NCBI GenBank assembly: GCA_013365325.1
Contig: JABVXV010000140.1
Coordinates: 85,947 to 149,946 of the forward strand
Source: Dipetalonema caudispina
Taxonomy: Eukaryota; Nematoda; Chromadorea; Rhabditida; Onchocercidae
Reading direction: 5' to 3'
Length of the DNA: 64,000 bases
Position 1 is the first letter of the stretch, and every line of letters starts with the position of its first letter. Both the position numbers and the translations under genes were made by a program. Below, piece after piece: positions 27,601 to 39,613 of the stretch. The notes below the pieces were generated by a model. It did not search any database. It saw only the letters and a list, made by a program, of their open reading frames with translations, and had not been told where the DNA came from.

Positions 27601-28350
27601 CCTTTTTTCCAGTTATTGCCAATTTCATTATCATTTTGCTACAGTTGTTGAAAAATGTATTAGTGTTAATGATGGAAAACCTTCAAAGTGAAATTTTATC
27701 ATTGGCATACTTCAACTTATAGATATTATTGTAATTAACTCATTCAAAAAACAAACTTAACCTGAGTCGTCATTATCATCATTATCATCATTTTCATCTA
27801 CGGGCATCTGTTGAACGTGTATCAATCCTGTATCCTCATCAGGTACCACTCTACGTATGATTCCTCCACCACGTAAATTAGCAAAATTTCTCTTCGGATC
27901 TAACATATCCGTCCATTCATTTATTACATCAAAATTATTAGTTCTTTCAAGTTAAGGAAAAAAACCTATCAATAATTTCTTTATATAAATTTAGAAATAA
28001 TCCAATTTCAGCAATTTTTTAGCCAAAAAGTTTTTTCAATTAATTTAATTTATGTAATCTTTAAAAATAATCCTAACNNNNNNNNNNNNNNNNNNNNNNN
28101 NNNNNNNNNNNNNNNNNNNNNNNNNNNNNNNNNNNNNNNNNNNNNNNNNNNNNNNNNNNNNNNNNNNNNNNNNNNNNGAAAAAAACCTATCAATAATTTC
28201 TTTATATAAATTTAGAAATAATCCAATTTCAGCAATTTTTTAGCCAAAAAGTTTTTTCAATTAATTTAATTTATGTAATCTTTAAAAATAATCCTAACGT
28301 TAATAATATCAACGATGAATCTTACCAACTTTTAGTTGTGATGAAGGCAT
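24650..28350 (-). CDS. Acidic then Arg/Ser-rich unknown protein (about 248 aa)
   Basis: I do not recognise this gene. Five exons join in phase and sum to 747 bases: 28326-28350, 27762-27899, 26502-26745, 25325-25388 and 24650-24925 (TAA). The predicted start reads MPSSQLKV and continues DPKRNFANLRGGGIIRRVV. A highly acidic middle follows (DENDDNDDNDDS, later EDDDNDNDEN), with many Asp/Ser/Met. The C-terminus is basic and Ser-rich (SLRTIRSEQSRGYF; ends SFSHLS). No signal peptide or membrane segment is evident, so a nuclear or cytoplasmic protein is possible. The first intron contains the assembly gap. An alternative acceptor at 27943 would lengthen exon 2 but breaks phase with exon 1. The first exon is the least certain part; the last three exons are well supported. 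Confidence 0.55.
27957..28298. repeat. 121-bp direct duplication flanking the assembly gap
   Basis: Bases 27957-28077 and 28178-28298 read as the same 121-base sequence, directly abutting the N run on both sides. This is what an unmerged contig overlap looks like, so the duplication is probably not biological. It lies within an intron of the minus-strand gene. Confidence 0.9.
28078..28177. other. Assembly gap (100 N)
   Basis: Exactly 100 unresolved bases, the conventional length for a gap of unknown size. Because both flanks carry the same 121 bases, the true distance may be negative, meaning the contig ends overlap. Confidence 0.98.
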
Positions 28351-29297
28351 TTCCAGTTTCGTAATATTTATAAAATCCTTGTAATTAATTAAATAAATCT
28401 GTCGTCGATAAAGACAGCATTTAGTTATTTATCCTTATAATTAAGAAAAAAGAAATGAAAGATAAATATTTGTGGGATTATTTCATGGAATCTATCGACT
28501 TAAAAAAACTTAATATGTATTTAATTAGTTAATTTAAATAATTGATTATTTAAAAGTAGTTCATCATCGATAAGCTATTAATTACTTTTTAAAATTAACA
28601 AATATATGCGTTTTAGTTCCTGACCGTATCACGTTAATAAGTATCACCTCAATGATTTCTCGTTAATCTACAAGAGAAAAAAGAACCACCGTTCCGTAGT
28701 CGTATATCTATGAAAATTCATCAAAAATATCACAATAATCAATATTTATGCGATTTTTTATTTATGAAAATCAAAAGTATGCACATATATATAAAGTATC
28801 GTATTAGGCAAAAAATCACGTCAAATGTACACGTAACTTCAGATACAAAAGGAAAACGTAAATTTCGCATGAATCTTATAGATGTCAGAATTTTTTGTAA
28901 TTCAAAAAAAAACTCGCCAATTTTTTTATAATAAAATTTTAGAGGTATGTTTGCAAATATATAATGTTAATACTTAACAATGAATAAACAGTACGAACAA
29001 GTTTGATATCGAATTATAGTTGTAATCAAAGGTGGATACATTCATCTGAAGTGAAATGCATTTTTAACATCACTTTAAAAGTGATATCATAAGAAGAAGC
29101 AATTGAAAACAAAAGTTTTCAAGTCGATTAGTTTTTTATTGGCGATAAATTGTCAAATTACAAATCGATCAGTAATAATATTTTTTATAATTTACGCTTC
29201 CTTTCATAAAATTCAATTACAGTAGCAAACTGTTTTTCTCTGTTTCAAACAATCAGTATATTATTTCACATTGAATTATTAAAAGATAAAATTTATC
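28351..29297. other. Intergenic between two minus-strand unknown genes
   Basis: AT-rich sequence with no convincing exon. It should contain the 3' end of the upstream gene (stop at 29298) and the 5' region of the next. A plus-strand ORF at 28710-28931 lacks any coding support. Confidence 0.45.
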
Positions 29298-31948
29298 TTA
29301 GAATCTTCGTTTAATTCGACCACTGTCAACACGATGTAATCTTCCATAAAGACGTGATCGTGGGTATCTCTGCGACGATCGTCGACGTCGACGTGGGTTT
29401 CGTGATCGAGATAAGCGTCTTCGACTAGTTCTTATATGCGTAGCATTTCTTCTCTGAAATATAAAGACTTTCAGCTTTAAAGATTTTTGCGCCTTTTGCT
29501 TTAGTTAACTATTTACTTGAGAACTGGATGACAGTCACCAAATTTTATGAAATCTAATACAGCCTACAAATAAATATCTCATTCTATTCACCGCTTTATT
29601 TTTATTTATCCAAGCGTAAAACTCATTGACCTTTAATACCGAATGATACTGAATATTTTCATTACCGATCTCAGCGGGTAATTTCCTGCGATGGTGCGAT
29701 CGATGTACGAGACTTCTTCCATTGGTTCCTCATCACTTTCCGATGAAGAGGTATATCCAGCATTAAATCTTCTTGCGATTGGTGGTAGCGAGCGTCGTCG
29801 TTTCGTTGAAACACGTGGTGAACCACTAAGCGATCTCCGTGTACGATAGCGTTTAACACCACGACGAACACGACAACGACGAGGGCGAACTGGGCTTCTA
29901 TCCTCAGAAAAAACACTGCGGTTACTCCCATATCGTCTGCGGTGTCCACCACCACCTATGAGCAGACGATAGTCGGTGCTTTGCCGTAATGCCAATTCTC
30001 GAGGATCTGGTGCCGCACGTGTTGGTGGAGATTCATCACGTGTGGTTAGTCCCATTCTGAGCTGAAATTTATTTCTATTCACGTATACGTTACTATTACT
30101 TGTAAGGAATTAAATAATTTTCAGCTACTTCAAATATCCAATTTTAAAATTTTAAGTTTTAATAAAATTATTACTAGGTTGGTTAAATTATCCAATTCGT
30201 CATCAGTTGGTTCATCATCCATTCCTAGATAAAGAAAATCCCGAGCCTAAAATTTTTCATGAAATGAATGCAATTATCTTGATATCACCTAATAATAATC
30301 AAATAACTTAAAATAGGATAGTTAAATCGATTAATAGATTTTGATATCCAATAGTTTTCAGCATGATAAGTTTGCTGGTTGTCAAATGATTGTTCAAAAA
30401 AATTAGTATTGACAAAACAATTTCGAAATGTTAAAAAGGTGAAGAAGGATTGAAAAAGTTAAGAAAGTACAAATTAATCCTTGCGAATATTTTTTTTTAG
30501 GAAACCTAACGAATAAATTTAGAAGATACATAAACAAACTTTCAAAAATTATTAATTGACAGAGAGAATATTTTCTAAGGTTTCTTCGGATTTTAATTGA
30601 CTTTGATCTACAATAATTTTTGCGAAATTCTGTTTCAACTGTTTTTATACAACAATTGCATATTTGAAATCGAAGTTAATATCAAAGCTCAAAATACATG
30701 TGCAGAAATTTCAGCTGAAGATCACTCGATATTTTATATTTGCTTATAAAAAGTTACCATTAAAGTAAAAGAATTAACAGTCGCAGTTAACTTACGGTAG
30801 TTGGATAACTATATCTTCGATATCCATCAAGATTCCCTATTCGATGTTCACGCATGGAACGTGGACTCCATGATCGTGAACTACCTCCTGACAATCGCTC
30901 AAGATAATAGGATCTTTGATATGCTTCATTATCTATTTCTTCGTAAAAATTATATTGGAACAATTGTTGACAGTTGTGTAATATCGCTTTATGTGGAACA
31001 TCGTCATCTTGCTGTGAACTACCCGCTAAATCATATGGAGCAATGTTGTCCTGAATTATTTAAATTATTTAAAGATTTTTATTACTGGTATATCGTGCTC
31101 AACTGAATGATTCAGGTGTCTTGGTTAATTATTCTCTCTTGCAGTTTAAATATTCAATCGCTTTATATACCAACTTTAATCATTTAACAGTATCAATATT
31201 AACTTTTGAAACATCTATTATTTCAAAACTCTGAGCTGATAAACAGTTAGAGTTGGTAAGATGAATAATTATTTCATTATTTTGACAAAAATAACGAGAA
31301 AAAAAAAGCACATGAGGATTATAATTAATACATCTGATTCTATCTATTAATCCTAATGCATCTGAATCTACCTCTCTTTCATTAGGATGAATCCAAGATG
31401 ATCGAACCAGTTCATCATTTAAGGCTAAGTTGAAATGAAAATTTTCAGCCATGTCATGATTGTTGATGTCCCCACGAACCCAATCTTCGCTTTCTAATTC
31501 GTCAATTTCTTGCTCCATACGATCCAATGCCTCATTGAATCCAACAATAAATGCTCTGAAAATTCTGATAAATAAATCAACAATTCAATTTTAAATGTAA
31601 AAACGCATTTAGTAAAAAATATCAAATAAATTGCATAAAATTGGGGAATAGAGTTAGCATCCAAATTCATACGACCTACTGTAGTATTCGGTTTCATCAG
31701 CGTTTTATAACTTTACAAGATAAATTCGTTAATTTTGCCCTTCAATTTGTGAGGTATCACCTATCAATAGCTTCCTGCAATTGATCACTGCTGTAGTATC
31801 CGGATTCATCAGCTTCAGCAAAATTTCCAAAATCAGGGTCCTGTATGTCGAATGCTTCCAAATCATCAGAATCAAAGCTTTGATTAAATAGGCCTTCAGA
31901 ATGAACTGAATCTAAACTTATTCTTGAATCAATGCGTAAATATGCTGC
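29298..31948 (-). CDS. Arginine/serine-rich unknown protein (5' end not found)
   Basis: I do not recognise this gene. Exons in transcript order: 31761-31948, ~31304-31555 (3' edge uncertain), 30796-31050, 30175-30246, 29666-30061 and 29298-29453 (TAA). Phases agree at every junction I could fix. The N-terminal part is acidic and aromatic (FDSDDLEAFDIQDPDFGNFA, LDRMEQEIDELESEDW). The middle has SSRSWSPRSMREHR. The last two exons are strongly basic, with many Arg/Ser and Arg/Arg runs (RRCRVRRGVKRYRTRRSL, NPRRRRRSS), plus TSSSESDEEP. The composition resembles RS-type or nucleic-acid-binding tails, but no RRM or other domain is visible. The first codon was not located; the acceptor at 31949-31951 shows more coding sequence upstream. 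Confidence 0.6.
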
Positions 31949-32902
31949 CTTTTCAAAATTCAAATTTCAGTTTTTCATAATAAAACAAAAATAAAGGGGA
32001 AAAAAACATGGAAGATAGCATTTTCTAAAAATTCTTCTCTTTCAATTGAAAATTCTAATTTCAGGCCTTAATATTATGCAAATAATAATAATAGTAATGC
32101 TTGTTCCGGTTGAAAGAATTAGTCCTACATCAATAGGTATAATAAATTTAAGAATTCAATTATCGTAATAAGAATTCTACAAAACCATAACAAAATAAAA
32201 TATCGTTTCAATTCTTTCAGATTTAGCAATTTCTGCTTTAAAATATTTGCATTTCTTCCTATGAAAATGAAGTTATCAATATTAATAATTTGATCCTTTA
32301 TTTGAAGTATCGCTGTTCACTTCATCCGATAAAACTACTCTTTCATCGAAATTTAATTCTGGAACTTGTTAATACTACTGCAAAATCTTGTGTTGTTTAT
32401 GATAGTATAAAAATTAAGCAAAAGTTTTTTCCAATTTTTCATCAAATTTTAAATTTTGCTAAAAGTTTCAGTCACAGTCATTAAATAATAGTAACACAAT
32501 GAATTTGGGTAAAAGTGATGTGACTTATTGTTCAAATGAACACGTCTATTCCAAAAATTCTTCAAAGTAAAAGGGAGAAATGATAAATGAACTATGATTG
32601 GAGTCCTTTTTGAAATAAATTGAATCATTGTGACAATTTCAAAGCAATTCACAAAATTTCCAGTTTATTTAAATGATTAATTTCTTTTAATTATCAGAAT
32701 TAAACTTCTACTAAAAAAAATTTTCTTTTGGAAAAAATTATTCTTTTGTAAGTACCATCCATTTTTGATGAGGAATTATTGTTGTTTCTATAATAATTCG
32801 TACGCAATTATGATTAGTCCCTGGAATGAAATTTTATTAAAATAATTTAATAAAACGAAGTAAATGATCAGTTTTTCACATCCGTCCTGATAAAATGTCC
32901 TA

Positions 32903-33139
32903 TCAGGTTAACTGATGAAGCAAGAAACGTAGACTTCTCTGTGATTTGGAATGAACTTCTTTAGTAATTAGCTTAAATTTGCTGATTGCCAGTTCAGCCA
33001 GTTTAACTTCATACCCATGATACAATACGCCGTGATATCCATAAATTTCTGAACCAGTAGTTGAATATATATCACTGACAGATGTGAAAAAAAAAACCAC
33101 CTCGGATCGATCGCCGTAGTAAAAATGATTTATTTTCAT
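32903..33139 (-). CDS. Possible 78-aa ORF or exon of unknown function
   Basis: An ORF from an ATG at 33139 to a stop at 32903 includes YGYHGVLYHGYEVKLAELA and a basic C-terminus. It could be a single-exon gene, or an early exon of the Arg/Ser-rich gene downstream, but I found no donor that joins it to the 31948 acceptor in phase. A TCTGTCAG acceptor-like site at about 33080 could start the exon there instead. Support is weak. Confidence 0.33.
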   Translation of the reverse strand: MKINHFYYGDRSEVVFFFTSVSDIYSTTGSEIYGYHGVLYHGYEVKLAELAISKFKLITKEVHSKSQRSLRFLLHQLT

Positions 33140-33814
33140 GACAAGTTAGTATTTATATTGTAAAATAATGCTCTGGTAAAAAATTTACATATTTCCAATA
33201 ATTTCTATATTTCATTCTGTCATGTGTAGTTTAACTTTCGCATCATTAATCAAATTTGGATAATTAGTTGTGAAGTGGAAATGAAATAAAGATTCAACGA
33301 TATCAGGTGGTAGCAGAAAAGAATTTCAGAGCAGAAGAATACTGCCACGGACAACAAACTTTCACTCAATAAGTTTATAGAAGTTTCATTTTTGAGTAAA
33401 TTCTAAAACATACTAATTTATAGATCTGATACGATAAACAGACCTGTTATACTCATTGCTTTATTTATAAGTCATTTTAATAAAAACATTTACTCAACGT
33501 ATCATTTTCTTGGAATTTCATGTTTTATTTCAATTACTGAAACTTTTTATTTCAATTACTGAAACTAACATTTGAACAAAGGAAAATAAAGAAATTTATT
33601 AAGATTACAAAATTAATTTCGCAGTAAGATAATGTAGATCAAAGCGTATATGATAAAAAGGGATAGAAATTACATTTCGTACTAATATACCAAAAGTAGA
33701 AAATCATAAAATTAAGAAATTCAATACCAAGAAGCTTCAATAATCTGAAATAATTCATATCTAAATAGCATGATTAAATGAATGAAATAATCAATCAGTA
33801 TGTTTAATTATCAT

Positions 33815-34740
33815 TCATAAAATATCCAGAAGAAATGCTAAACCATATCTTCCGAATATATCACCAATTTCTTCTAGGCCAAATGTATGAAATACGATAG
33901 ATAATGGTAATGCGAATAATGTTAGAAATGGTTCTTTACCTTCACGGATAACATCAATCATATCATCAATAAATAATCCGGTATTCAGGAGTGCTTTATT
34001 GTTTTCAAGGTACATTTTGATACCTTTTTTTCGACCTTCTGCTTGAATTTTCAAATCATCGAGAATTTTATCCAATAGTGATGAACTATTAGAATTTGTT
34101 TTGTTTTTCGAGGATACATTATTGATTGATAACGGTTTGTTAGGGACCGTTGCTTTCAGTTTAACTGACTGCAAAGGAAATTGTAAATTAATTGATGAAA
34201 AAATACCAAAGCAACAAATATAGGATTAAAAAGTACGTTAAAAAAAAAAATTACTCACAAAAAGGAGCAATAAAATATCGAAATTAATTGGTTCAATAAT
34301 TCTATTAAAGTCAAGCATTATCCTTTACTGATATGGCAATTAGATTCAACAATTTTCATACATATTTAATTTTACGTTTCAATTCAATCTAATGGATGAA
34401 ATCATTATTAGCAGTGGATACATTTGTTTCAAGATTATTCGATCGAAAACAATTTTAAATCCATTCATTAAATATTAAGTATTCTTGTCAATATATCCCA
34501 TTTCAATATCATGAATGTTATGAGGAAAATATATTGATTAATTTATCAATTCATTGTGCTATTCTTTAATTTCCTATGCTATCTCCTTTTAGTAGCAGCC
34601 CATCGTAATTATCATGTACTTCTCACATAATTAATTTTTATTCAACATTCTTATTAGTAATTAATTAAACTTACCTTACAAAAGAATACATTTGGAATAA
34701 TTACGGTCATGATAAGAAATCCACGAATCATTTGCTTCAT
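33815..34740 (-). CDS. Small putative secreted protein, 139 aa
   Basis: Two exons, 34675-34740 and 33815-34168, join in phase (22 + 117 codons plus stop). Exon 1 encodes an N-terminal signal-peptide-like segment ([20 protein letters not shown]) and ends at a strong AAG/GTAAGT donor. A TATTTCAG site a few bases upstream of the ATG may be the spliced-leader acceptor. The mature part is cysteine-free apart from one Cys at the signal end. It is Ser/Asn/Lys-rich at first, then predicted helical ([19 protein letters not shown]) with a hydrophobic end ([17 protein letters not shown]). An alternative first exon inside the intron (34259-34318) would give a different, non-signal N-terminus. No family recognised. 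Confidence 0.6.
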
Positions 34741-35973
34741 CCTCCAACAACTGAAATATTTGACGTGAAAATGAAAATTGTTTTTGCAAAATATACCTTT
34801 TATATACTTGCTTATTATTATTGTTATTCTCTAATGCACAATTTATCCTGCTTAATTTATTGTTGAAAAGTGAAAAACAATTCAAAGATTTGGATACTTG
34901 AAACATAAATATTTCCTATCTGTAATATATTGAGGAGAAATTATAACATTGTAGTAAATTAAAGCTTATTAAGAGCATTAAAGATGTATTAAAGAATGAA
35001 TCAGTTAATTTCAATTTTATTATTGTTGTTGTTGTTGCAAATAGTAATTTACAGTAAACATGTTGCAGTCATCATTATTGATCTAAGTAGAATAATAGAA
35101 CTTTGAGATTAGCTATAGAAACTTTGGAAAGGAAGAAGAGAATTCTGAAACAACATAAAATATTTCATGTCAACATGAAGTTTCAGCAGATAAGCGATAT
35201 CATTAATGAGGATTGCAACCACTGTTGAAATTCGTTGTAATCAACAAAAATATTTGGCTGATTTTATGCAAAATTAATTTTCCCATATTCAAATTGATGG
35301 AATAGTAAGTTTATTCATGTTTATGGAATCAAAAGGCACTTCAAGAATTGCTATTCGTATTATTAAGATAGGTTTGGTATGATGTTTTTACTCTGAAAAA
35401 GTTTACCGATGGAATAGTTTTATCGTATTTTTTTTTGTCGTATTTCCGGATATATTTTGTTCAATTTTTGCAACAATAAATAATACCAACTTTATTTCCG
35501 TATAAGTGAATAATATTAAGGAATATTTCCAAATGAAATTAATCAGTTGGCGATAATGAAAACAGCTAAGATAATTGAATTATAATTAATTGTGCTTGAA
35601 AATTCACCAACCCTATTTTACTATTATAAAGAGAAAGAAAAAGAACAAATTACAAATTACAAATACTGCATCCATATCCAGTAATATTATGCAAAATATA
35701 TTTCATCGCTTCGAGAATCTCGACAATTAGATAAATGAACAAAATTTCAAGCAATGGAAATAAGTGAATTACAATTTGTAGATTATTATTACATCTAACT
35801 TTACGATGTAAAAAGTTTTAAAACAAAAGATGAAATCTTTCTTTACTTTTTTATTACTTTAAGATATGAGCAGCAATCGATAACGTTATCTCAAATCATA
35901 ACTTGCTATTTGTAACTCTATAAATGATAACTATACATCATTTATTGATGATATATCAAAGAATTCTGGATTC

Positions 35974-37599
35974 TTAATCGTCAAAATTTGCTGTTTGATC
36001 CGGTGGAGGTTGTAAAAGTGCTAAGATTGGTGAAAATAATATATCAAGAAAATTGCCGATTGTATTGATAGTATTAGCAAAAGCAACCCAAAAATCACCG
36101 GTAGCCCGTTGAATAGCGCCATGTAAGCTAATCGCTGGTTTTTTTACAGCAAATTGTTTTTTCAGTTCAACGATAAGGCCACTAATAATTGGTTTTAGCG
36201 AACTTGTCAGATTCATTAAGTTATACTTTTCACTTCCAATCTTATTTTCTATTTCAATTTCTGATCCATTTCCAATCATCTCTTCCGTTCCAATTTTTCT
36301 CATGCTTTCAAAGAGCAATTTGTTTCTTAATTCAACTGGTCTTGTACTTATACTCCAACCAATATTTCCACTGATACCATCTATCGGAAGTGATGTATCA
36401 TTCTGCAAGAAAAAAAAATCAAAAAATTTCTTCACTATATATGCAAATTTTATTCAAAGAAACTATTGTTATTTAAAATTTTTTCTGCAATAAGATATTG
36501 CTTTTGTAAAACATGGGAATTGGAGGAATTTTTCAGAAAAAATTAGAGGAATATCCGTTATCTTTCCGGTTTATTAAATAACTCTACCCTTGTAAGTAAA
36601 CTTATTTGATGAACCGGAGAGATAACGGATATTCTTAACGTTTGATTCTACTTATTGAAATAAAACTTTGGTTTAAGATTCTAGAATTATGCAGCCAAAT
36701 AGGGTAAATTGATCAATTAGTTTGTGATTGTTTCATGTAAAATTTTGTCGCAAACTTAAATATTATTATTTACACGTTTTATGTCAACTTCTAGCAGACC
36801 GTAAATGTTTTGAATGGAATTTACGCTGTCTTTGTAATTTAACAATATTTGCATTATTGTAATTGTTAAGGAAAACTAAAGCTAATATATGAATGCCTTT
36901 CAATGAAGCATCATCGGTAGATTCAAAATAATTTCATAAATTAAATATTTGCAATATGTTGTATTGAATGATCAAGTGATTATGGTACTTGTGATATATA
37001 CTAAAAATGTATATTAGGAATTATATTGAATGATCTCTGCTAGCTATGATAATTCAGATAAGAACGTGAAAATTGATGTTTTAACAATGATAAACAAAAA
37101 AAAAAATACCATCGCAAAAGTAGACGTATATAGAAATACAATAATAATATGGAAGGAAAAGGTCATTTTTGATGACATTTCGCAGCGAAAGGTTGTCAGC
37201 TATCAAACAGTAAACAATGAATCCATTCATTTCACCATACATAACATTAATTATAGTAAGCAATCTTGTTTATATTTTTGAAAGTATAAAATTCGTAAAA
37301 CCGATTAATTTCAGATTTCCAAAACTTTATCGAAATTAATTCATCACAATTTCTAAACAAAATATATAAAAGATTTGGCAAAACAATCATAATAAAGGAA
37401 TTTATTTTTAAAGAATATCCTCTTCAAGTGTAAGCGATCGTTATTGATTATGTGATCATCGTTTGATTATTACATGCCAAAACAATCATTTAAGATTAAG
37501 TATCACACACAAATAATTGATGAAGATTATTATGATTATGAATGCTGATAATAATAATGCTGACATGATGAAAAATTGATAAGGTAACAAAAGGGTCAT
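35974..37599 (-). CDS. Putative secreted protein; exon 2 well supported, exon 1 tentative
   Basis: Exon 35974-36403 is open for 142 codons after a TTTTCTTGCAG acceptor and ends at TAA. It contains LPIDGISGNIGWSIS, LLFESMRKIGTEEMIG, a helical LKPIISGLIVELKKQF, and a hydrophobic end NTIGNFLDILFSPILALLQ. It has no cysteines. The only in-phase start I found is exon 37507-37599, very hydrophobic (FIMSALLLSAFIIIIIF), with a weak GTGATA donor. It would act as a signal peptide or anchor, and the 1.1 kb intron would contain the hairpin at 36550. The link is inference. It resembles the 33815-34740 gene in size and composition but not in obvious sequence. Confidence 0.42.
36550..36633. repeat. Inverted repeat, 23-base arms, 38-base loop
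   Basis: The arm AATATCCGTTATCTTTCCGG at 36550-36572 is the reverse complement of 36611-36633 except for two positions, one of which could form a G:U pair in RNA. The intervening 38 bases are AT-rich. The element is intergenic or intronic and about 84 bases long, compatible with a small foldback element or an RNA hairpin. Confidence 0.8.
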
Positions 37600-38921
37600 T
37601 TTATTATTGCTCGAAGCATTACTTTTAACTGCAACTGTTGATGATAGCATGGAACAAAAAAATTTTTCGTTTTCTTTTTTAGAAACTTTTACTTTCATGC
37701 TAGATTTATTCATAGTACATTTAATTAAGCAGTATGAGACTGATTTAATAGTTACTGATTTATTGCTAATCTTTTATCGCAATTTGTATTCTCCCTATAT
37801 ATTTACAAAGATATGAACTGATATAATTACTCCTCTACCTCTGATTTTATAACACTTATTCATATTGCTACCACTGAGCAGTTGCTTATCAAATTAACAC
37901 ATCCTCAAAAGTTCAGAAATTAGATATAAAGGTCAAAAATTAATCAGAAAACAATGCATAAAATAAAATTTACGATGTCATCAAGCTCTAATAATTTAAG
38001 TTAAAAATTTCCTTTCTGATTTAAAAAATGGGACTGTTTAAATGAATTTGAAAGGAATGAAGAAAATTTTTTCATAAGATCGCAAATTTTAGAGCTCTTC
38101 AATTGTTAATGAATAAATGATTTGGGATAATTTTAGATGATTAAAACTTTATTTTGGAAGTTTGGTGATTACTAAATGGTATATGATAAATTGGGTACTC
38201 CTTTCATTTTTCACAGAATTGATAATAATAAAGATTTAATCGAGTTGAAAAGATATTATAAGAAATTGCAGGTAGCTGTAAAATATTTGATCTAAAAATA
38301 TTGCATACACGTCTATCCGATCACATTAAGATTAGCATTATTTAAATTTTTGTAAGCTTTAAAAGTCTTTTAGGTATCTTCTCCTTCGATGAAAATATTT
38401 CACTATTTATTCGTTTCATTTATTAAATTATTTGACTATTCGTATTTTAAATTCGTTCCATTTCCACTCATTTCTTTAACACTTCATTTTTACACCACCA
38501 AATATCGTAAATATTAGAAATAGATATTTTAATACTTTTTTTTGGTATTGCAAATGAAAATCCAAATTTAAGTACTCCTTGGCATAGAAAAAAAAAATTC
38601 CAATTGATTCTTTTGCTACATTTACTTTAGAAAATTTACATATTTCATGAGAAATTATGGTATGAGACAAACGAAATATGAATTCTATTGATAGTACGTT
38701 TGTATGAAAGTACAGGATACGGCGGTATTTTGTTCAAACTGTCAGTTTTTATTCACTTTTGCTACATTATCGTTGCTGAATGATAATTATTTTACATTTG
38801 GTGGAGTATTTTGTTACGGTAAACATTCAAAGAAATATGTTACAATATTATAATTTTGTTCTGGTCTAATCTACGCTTCTACATTGATAAAATTAGAGAA
38901 GTTATCTTAGATTACAGTACA
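37600..38921. other. Mostly non-coding; unassigned exon-like stretches
   Basis: AT-rich. A short plus-strand stretch at 38217-38271 has an ACAG acceptor and a GTAGCT donor and is open (DLIELKRYYKKLQ). It does not connect in phase to another exon, so no gene is called. Confidence 0.35.
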
Positions 38922-39495
38922 ATGGGTAATGTGCTGAAACGAAATCATACCAAGGCATCTGCTCTGAATCAATCATTGTCATATGGATTTTATAAGAAGA
39001 GAAGCAAATCATTTTCCAAGGTTTTATTTGAATTTTAAAATTAGCTATTTCATAGGATATGAATTCATAGCGTAAATCTATCCGATGAATAGATTGCGCA
39101 GGATCATTTAATGATGATATCATTGATTTTTCATATCTAACATACGACAATGGAAAAATTCATAAAAGTACCACAAAATGCAATATTCTTTTACAAAATG
39201 AAAAGTGGAAGTTTTTCCTTTTTTTTTTTTTCTACTCAGTTACATTAGTATGATTGGGAGGAATTCTCAGAAGAACTGATATGATATCGTAAATGTTCGA
39301 TAGTATTTTAAAATTATAGAAATTATTTAGCCTAATGAAGGAAAAGTGACAGATTTGGAAGATAACAAAGACATGGATGAAACGAATTCATGGACAACGT
39401 TAGTTTGCAACTATCCATCACTTCTGATGATAGGCGCCGTTTACTTATCTTCTATTAATCCAAAGAAGATGGAAAAGTTTTTGCATGATATATGA
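38922..39495 (+). CDS. Small unknown protein, 87 aa
   Basis: Two exons, 38922-39020 and 39331-39495, join in phase and end with TGA. A TTATCTTAG acceptor-like site lies about 10 bases upstream of the ATG, as expected for spliced-leader addition. The product begins MGNVLKRN; the N-terminal Met-Gly could allow myristoylation. It has a Lys/Ser-rich basic first half (FYKKRSKSFSK), an acidic middle (TDLEDNKDMDETNSW) and a short hydrophobic stretch (SLLMIGAVYLSSI). It is followed 118 bases later by the next start codon, an operon-like spacing. No family recognised. Confidence 0.5.
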
Positions 39496-39613
39496 CAGTT
39501 AATAAGAATATTTGATAAGGATACATAACAGATAATTTATATATTATATATATCCTTATTAATTTTATACATCCTTGTAGTTGACACAAACAACATTGGA
39601 TATTATCGTATAA

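Noticed and set aside
30801..31106. 101-codon plus-strand ORF
   Set aside because: The minus strand here is a phase-consistent exon with good splice sites; the plus-strand reading is its shadow.
34259..34318. Alternative first exon ([10 protein letters not shown]...) of the small secreted gene
   Set aside because: It would give a non-signal N-terminus. The 34675-34740 exon has a better donor and a signal peptide, though alternative use cannot be excluded.
37058..37255. Plus-strand exon-like stretch (contains DVYRNTIIIWKEK) with ATTCAG and GTAAGC edges
   Set aside because: It is open and plausible, but does not join in phase to the only other candidate exon at 38217-38271, and no start was found.
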